A DNA stretch of 64,000 nt from Acidobacteriota bacterium (GTDB lineage: Bacteria > Acidobacteriota > Terriglobia > Bryobacterales > UBA6623): contig WGMB01000003.1 of assembly GCA_016125275.1 (NCBI GenBank), positions 1,091,896 through 1,155,895 on the forward strand, written 5' to 3'. The position numbers and the translations under genes were made by a program. The notes beneath the pieces are model-generated. The model ran no database searches, was not told the DNA's origin, and worked only from the letters and a program-made list of their open reading frames with translations. Numbering within the stretch: position 1 is the stretch's first letter; every line of letters starts with the position of its first letter. This document shows positions 60,282 through 64,000 of this stretch, in pieces.

Positions 60282-61664
60282 CTAGGCGGGGGATCGAGAG
60301 ACCCAATCCCAGGGGCCCATCGACTGATTCCAGCGCTCGGCGGCCGCGCGCAGCTCAGCGAACCGCTGCGGCTCGGCGGCGGCCAGGTCGTTCCGCTCGC
60401 CGGGATCGGCCTCGAGATCGAAGAGCCGCTCCGTCTCGCCGACGCGCAGGTACTTCCAGGCCCCTCGCCGCGCCGCCAAGCTGAAAGGCGTCTTCACGAC
60501 GTCGTCGGCGAAGCGCCAATAGAGCGTCCGCTCGGGAATCTCGGCGCCGTCGGTCAGCGCCGGCGCGATGTCTCGGCCGTCCAGCGGATTGCGGGGCAGG
60601 TCCGGTGCGCCCGCCAAACCGGCCAGGGTGGGAAACCAGTCGAGCGTCCAGGTCAGCTCGCGGCTGGCGACGCCGGGTTGAATGCGCCCCGGCCAGCGCA
60701 CGATGCAGGGCGTGCGCAAGCCGCCTTCGGTCAGCTCGTACTTGCCGCCCTGGAACGGTCCGTTGTCGCCCGCGCTGGAGTCATGGCGCCGGCCGCCGAG
60801 CCGGGCCCAGCCGTGGTCGGACAGGAACAGGACCAAGGTGTTCTCCGCCAGACCCTTGCGGTCGAGGGCGTCGAGAATCCGGCCGACGCCGTCATCCAGG
60901 CACGACACCATGGCGGCGTAGGTCGCCCGGCTCTGGTCCTCCAGCCCCGCATACTCGTCCAGCCATCGCGGCGGGGCCTGCAAGGGCGTATGCGGCAGAG
61001 CGAACGAGGCGTAGAGGAAGAACGGCCGGTCGTGGTCGGCTTCGATCCAGCGGACGGCCTCCTCTTGGAGCAACTCTGGAAAGTACCCTTCGGCCTTGAT
61101 GGGCTCGTCGTTGCGGAACAGGGCAGGCCGGCCGGTCCAGCCGCCCCCGCGCGACTCGTGGGTGAAGTAGTCGATCGTGCCGTTGAGGAAGCCCCAGAAG
61201 TAATCGAAGCCGCGCCGGTTGGGCCGGGACTCCGGGCTCATTCCCAGGTGCCACTTGCCGATCAGGGCCGTGGCGTAGCCGCCTTGCCGGAGCCGTTCAG
61301 CCAAAGTTTGCTCGGAGTCCGGGAACGGCAGCTCGTCGTGGTGGTCGCGCAGCACGCCCTCGATGCCGACGCGCGCGGGATAGCGGCCGGTCAGCAGACC
61401 CGCGCGGGAGGGCGAGCAGACCGGCGCGGCCACCAGGTGATTGGTCAGCCGCACGCCCTGGCTGGCCAGCCGGTCGAGGCGCGGCGTGCGGATGTCGTGG
61501 GCGCCGAAGCAGCCCAGGTCGCCGTAGCCGAGGTCATCGGCAAACAGCACCACGATGTTGGGGCGGGACTCAGCGGTACGGCAGGCGCTTAGCGCCGCGG
61601 CGGAAGCCGACAGGAAAGCTCTGCGGCTCCAGCCAGGCCCTTCAGCCGGCTTCGCCTGCCACAT
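60282..61664 (-). CDS. Secreted sulfatase (arylsulfatase A type)
   Basis: A 460-residue type I sulfatase with a Tat-like/lipoprotein-type signal (SRRAFLSASAAALSAC). Active site CSPSR (Cys83-x-Pro-x-Arg87), whose Cys is converted to formylglycine by an FGE-type enzyme; the metal site begins NIVVLFADDLGYGDLG, and ALIGKWHLG, YTHES and SDHGW (late Asp-His) follow. It would remove sulfate from sulfated glycans or aryl sulfates. No true FGE is near: the FGE-fold protein at 42000-43628 lacks its cysteines. Its start overlaps the cupin gene by 23 bases. Confidence 0.92.
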   Translation of the reverse strand: MWQAKPAEGPGWSRRAFLSASAAALSACRTAESRPNIVVLFADDLGYGDLGCFGAHDIRTPRLDRLASQGVRLTNHLVAAPVCSPSRAGLLTGRYPARVGIEGVLRDHHDELPFPDSEQTLAERLRQGGYATALIGKWHLGMSPESRPNRRGFDYFWGFLNGTIDYFTHESRGGGWTGRPALFRNDEPIKAEGYFPELLQEEAVRWIEADHDRPFFLYASFALPHTPLQAPPRWLDEYAGLEDQSRATYAAMVSCLDDGVGRILDALDRKGLAENTLVLFLSDHGWARLGGRRHDSSAGDNGPFQGGKYELTEGGLRTPCIVRWPGRIQPGVASRELTWTLDWFPTLAGLAGAPDLPRNPLDGRDIAPALTDGAEIPERTLYWRFADDVVKTPFSLAARRGAWKYLRVGETERLFDLEADPGERNDLAAAEPQRFAELRAAAERWNQSMGPWDWVSRSPA

Positions 61665-62013
61665 AATGAATCTCGAACGGCTTGTTCGTGATGAACAGAA
61701 CCGTCACGGGCTCTTCCGCCGTGGCCCCGTGCTCCATGCGCTGCCCCTCGGGGAACCACACGAACGACCCCGGCTCGTGCCGGCCCTCGTGCGTCACCAG
61801 AGTCCCTTCGAGCACGTACATGCCGTGTCCGCAGGGGTGGGTGTGGAGCGGGTTGATGAAGCCGGCGGGGTAGCGCACCAGCCGAACCGTCATACCGGTC
61901 TCGGGCTCCTGGAAGATCTCCTTGCGATGCAGGGTGACGCCGGTGAGCTCGTGGAAGCGGTCCTCCCAGGGCATCTGCGTGGTGTCGACGACGACGGTCT
62001 TCGGGTTGTCCAT
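61642..62013 (-). CDS. Small cupin-domain protein
   Basis: A 123-residue single cupin. The first cupin motif is in GFINPLHTHPCGHGMYVLEG (metal-binding His/His/Glu positions) and the second in GSFVWFPEGQRMEHGAT. Function unknown: such small cupins act as dioxygenases, isomerases or sensors. It is upstream of and overlaps the sulfatase start, so the two are probably translated from one mRNA. CATAAT (62032-62027) may be its -10 element. Confidence 0.85.
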   Translation of the reverse strand: MDNPKTVVVDTTQMPWEDRFHELTGVTLHRKEIFQEPETGMTVRLVRYPAGFINPLHTHPCGHGMYVLEGTLVTHEGRHEPGSFVWFPEGQRMEHGATAEEPVTVLFITNKPFEIHYVAGEAG

Positions 62014-62044
62014 GGCGGAGGACCCGATTATGCCACAGGCCGCC

Positions 62045-62791
62045 TCAAGCGCCCGCCCGGGCCAACTCGGGCAGCAACTCGCCCAGCTCTCCGCGCAGTA
62101 CGGCGTCCGCGACTCCGTCCAGCGGCGTGGGGTCGCGATTGAGGATCAGCAACTTGGCGCCGGACCGCTTGGCCACGACCGGCAAGGCCGCCGCCGGATA
62201 CACCACCAGCGAGCTACCGACGGCCACGAACAGGTCACAACTCGAAGCCGCCTTCTCGGCGGCGCGGAGCACGTCCGCCGGCATCGGCTGGCCGAAGGAG
62301 ATGGTGGCGGGCTTGAGCAGACCGCCGCACGAGCGGCACTCCGGCGCAAGCTCGCCGGCCTCCACGCGCGCACAGGCCTCATCGGAGCTGATCCTGTCGC
62401 CGCATCGCAGGCAGGCGGCCTCGAGCGTCGTGCCGTGCAATTCGTGGACGACTTCGGCCGGGAGTCCGGCTTTCTGATGCAGCCCGTCGATGTTTTGGGT
62501 GACCATCGCGGTCAGCTTGCCTTGGCGGTGCAGCTCGACGAATGCCAAATGGCCGCCGTTGGGCGCGGCCGCCCGCATGTCCGGCCAAGCCAAGCACTTC
62601 TGCCGCCAGTACTCAATGCGATCGGCAGGGTTGCGGACGAACTCGTCGAACTGGACGATCCTGTTGTTAGCCCAAACGCCGTTGGGGCTGCGAAAGTCAG
62701 GAATGCCGGACTCGGTGGAGATCCCGGCTCCGCTGAAACCGACGATCCGCCGCGAGTCTCGGACCCATGAGCGCGCCTGGATCAGGCTCAT
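62045..62791 (-). CDS. cobB: NAD-dependent protein deacylase, sirtuin family
   Basis: Sir2-type enzymes remove acyl groups from protein lysines using NAD. The 248-residue protein has GAGISTESGIPDFRSPNGVW (NAD-binding), the catalytic core TQNIDGLHQKAG with His in HELHGT, and a zinc site CLRCGDR ... CRSCGG. ISFGQPMP and LFVAVGSSLVVYPAAALP complete the fold. ATG 62791 is chosen; a much longer open frame upstream is an artefact. TATTCT (62806-62801) lies 9 bases before the start. Confidence 0.95.
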   Translation of the reverse strand: MSLIQARSWVRDSRRIVGFSGAGISTESGIPDFRSPNGVWANNRIVQFDEFVRNPADRIEYWRQKCLAWPDMRAAAPNGGHLAFVELHRQGKLTAMVTQNIDGLHQKAGLPAEVVHELHGTTLEAACLRCGDRISSDEACARVEAGELAPECRSCGGLLKPATISFGQPMPADVLRAAEKAASSCDLFVAVGSSLVVYPAAALPVVAKRSGAKLLILNRDPTPLDGVADAVLRGELGELLPELARAGA

Positions 62792-62800
62792 CAGAACGTC

Positions 62801-62806
62801 AGAATA
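62801..62806 (-). promoter_or_regulatory. -10-like TATTCT before the sirtuin gene
   Basis: Minus-strand TATTCT ends 9 bases before ATG 62791; TTGTAC lies 16 bases further upstream (62828-62823). Confidence 0.4.
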
Positions 62807-62904
62807 CCAGCGGCGAAACCGTGTACAACCGCGCGGACGCGGACGCCCGACGCCCCTGGCAGGGCGTGGGCGGCTGGGGACCGAACGACGACCCCGGCCC
62901 CAGC

Positions 62905-63093
62905 CTAGGGAACGCGCGCGGCGGTGCTGTTGAACTTCGAGAAGATGATGAAGATCTGCTCGCTGGCGGGCGGGAACAGCGCCCCGACGGTGATCGTGAC
63001 CATGCTCGCCAACAGGGCGTACTCGACCAGATCCTGCCCGTCCGTATCCTTCCAAATCTTCAGACTGATGGCCCAATTCCAGAGTTGCTTCAT
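62905..63093 (-). CDS. Flp-type IVb pilin, solitary
   Basis: A 62-residue prepilin: short positively charged leader, then DTDGQDLVEYALLASMVTITVGALF. Cleavage would be after Gly19, with Glu at +5 and Tyr at +6 (G/xxxxEY), the Flp signature. The rest is hydrophobic and short. ATG 63093 has AGGAG 8 bases upstream. No tad/rcp secretion genes are in the window; the pilin would need a Tad machine encoded elsewhere. Its upstream region holds a palindrome overlapping a possible promoter. Confidence 0.88.
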   Translation of the reverse strand: MKQLWNWAISLKIWKDTDGQDLVEYALLASMVTITVGALFPPASEQIFIIFSKFNSTAARVP

Positions 63094-63115
63094 CAGAGAT
63101 ACTCCTAGCAAACTA

Positions 63116-63150
63116 CCATGTAGGCTACATGGGATTTGGCCCGCTCACAA
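63116..63150 (-). promoter_or_regulatory. Palindrome overlapping a possible promoter of the pilin gene
   Basis: CCATGTAG/CTACATGG (63116-63123 and 63125-63132) is a perfect 8-bp inverted repeat around one base. Minus-strand TTGTGA (63150-63145) and TAGCCT (63127-63122) are 17 bases apart, so the palindrome covers the -10 position. It could be an operator for a dimeric regulator. Confidence 0.45.
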
Positions 63151-63282
63151 TTCGTCGAACGGCATACAAAATACTGCCCCAAAAGGCGTATGCGTCGGTC
63201 GTAAGCAGAATCACTGAGAAGCTGGGAGATTTCCACTGAGGCCCTTCCACGAAGCCGTCAGCCTCAAAGTCGAGCTCAATCC

Positions 63283-64000
63283 ATGAACCAAACTCAGCCT
63301 TTTGATTTTATCGGATTTGACGGTTTATTGTCGGACGACGAAAGGCTCGTGCGCGCAACGGTTCGGCGCTTCGTGGCGGAGCGCTATGCGCCCCAGGCAG
63401 CGGCGTTATTTCGCGAAGGCCGTTTTCCTGTCGAGCTCGTCTCCGAAATCGCCGATCTGGGCCTATTCGGCGCTCGCATCGAGGGCTACGGTTGCGCCGG
63501 GATGAGCGCGGTGGAGTATGGCCTGACGATGCAGGAGCTCGAGCGCGGCGACAGCGGGCTGCGCAGCTTCGTGTCCGTGCAAGGCAGCCTGGCGATGGAG
63601 GCGATCCATGCCTTCGGCTCCGAGGAGCAGCGGAGCCGCTGGCTGCCGGAGATGGCCGCCGGTCGGGCGGTCGGCTGCTTCGGCCTGACCGAACCGAACT
63701 TCGGCTCCAACCCCAGCAGCATGCAGACCAGGGCTCGGCGGAGCGGCGACGGCTTTGTGCTCAACGGCGAGAAGACCTGGATCACCAACGGGTCGATCGC
63801 CCGCATCGCGGTGGTCTGGGCCAAGCTGGAGGATTCCGACGAAGTTCGCGGCTTTTTGGTCGAGAAGGGGACGCCCGGGTTCTCGACGAGCGACCTGCAC
63901 GGCAAGCTGTCAATGAGGGCCTCGATCACGTCGAGCCTCTCTCTGACCGACTGTGAAATCCCGGCGGAGAACGCACTACCCAGCGCGGTAGGCCTGAAAG
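63283..64000 (+). CDS. Acyl-CoA dehydrogenase, glutaryl-CoA dehydrogenase-like (5' part)
   Basis: The visible 239 residues match the FAD-dependent acyl-CoA dehydrogenase fold and the glutaryl-CoA group closely: LLSDDERLVRATVRRFVAER, GYGCAGMSAVEYGLTMQELERGDSGLRSFVSVQGSLAMEAI, RAVGCFGLTEPNFGSNPSSM (first signature), NGEKTWITNGSIARIAVVWAK and SMRASITSSLSLTDCEIPAENALP. It would oxidise glutaryl-CoA to crotonyl-CoA in lysine or aromatic degradation; the catalytic Glu and the C-terminal part lie outside. ATG 63283. The first 60 bases are unusually AT-rich. Confidence 0.9.
   Translation, partial: MNQTQPFDFIGFDGLLSDDERLVRATVRRFVAERYAPQAAALFREGRFPVELVSEIADLGLFGARIEGYGCAGMSAVEYGLTMQELERGDSGLRSFVSVQGSLAMEAIHAFGSEEQRSRWLPEMAAGRAVGCFGLTEPNFGSNPSSMQTRARRSGDGFVLNGEKTWITNGSIARIAVVWAKLEDSDEVRGFLVEKGTPGFSTSDLHGKLSMRASITSSLSLTDCEIPAENALPSAVGLK

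Noticed and set aside
62045..63076. 343-residue version of the sirtuin
   Set aside because: The added N-terminal part is Arg-rich shadow sequence running over the pilin gene; the family start is at ATG 62791.

Overview
The window is a GC-rich (roughly two-thirds G+C by eye), gene-dense bacterial chromosome segment. It has no rRNA, tRNA, CRISPR array, insertion sequence or prophage that I could recognise. The gene content points to an Acidobacteriota bacterium (inference, not proven): a VWFA-domain protein of the kind common in that phylum, several DUF1080 sugar-hydrolase-like proteins, Tat-exported oxidoreductases, many secreted metallohydrolases, and a variant cytochrome c maturation cluster. 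It appears to be a flagellated, respiring heterotroph.

Layout. 1-3.9 kb: rimP-nusA-infB translation/transcription operon (minus strand; infB runs off the left edge), with a promoter and an attenuator-like hairpin in its leader. 3.9-7.4 kb: secreted DUF1080 proteins and an N-acyl-D-amino-acid deacylase-like lipoprotein. 7.5-16.6 kb (plus): ROK sugar kinase and xylulokinase, a methyltransferase, an RluA pseudouridine synthase, a VWFA protein, recA, a TPR lipoprotein and an aldo/keto reductase. 16.6-21.8 kb: a secreted metzincin protease with a Thr-Pro linker, a Gfo/Idh/MocA oxidoreductase, a transglutaminase-elicitor-like secreted protein and a GNAT acetyltransferase. 21.9-27.7 kb: ccmE-ccmF-ccmH-ccmI-like-(unknown)-ccmA-ccmB. 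27.7-33.4 kb: proC, small membrane and YbjQ proteins, an ECF sigma/anti-sigma pair, an M48 protease and an XdhC/MocA pair. 33.4-39.4 kb (minus): flagellar operon flhA-flhF-fliA-fliM-fliN. 39.4-46.3 kb: a stand-alone condensation-fold acyltransferase divergent from a TauD/TfdA dioxygenase, an FGE-fold protein, a cytochrome c and small regulatory or stress-type genes. 46.3-51.5 kb: three tandem paralogous amidohydrolases and a class C beta-lactamase-fold serine hydrolase. 51.5-60.2 kb: a glycan-assembly locus (five glycosyltransferases plus two further paralogous glycosyltransferase-like proteins counted among them, methyltransferase, transporter, nucleotidyltransferase-fold protein), mostly one operon with 4-base overlaps. 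60.2-64 kb: sulfatase, cupin, sirtuin, a solitary Flp-type pilin and the start of a glutaryl-CoA dehydrogenase-like gene.

The most interesting signals are about gene expression. Two essential-type genes, infB and fliM, have good Shine-Dalgarno sequences and strongly conserved N-termini but no ATG/GTG/TTG in frame; ACG sits at the right place in both. About fifteen other genes have a -10-like TANNNT hexamer ending only 6-10 bases before the start codon and usually no Shine-Dalgarno, which suggests frequent leaderless transcripts. The Ccm cluster combines a CxxxY-type CcmE with a cysteine-rich CcmH. The C-domain/dioxygenase pair and the glycan operon are the best candidates for uncharacterised biosynthetic systems.
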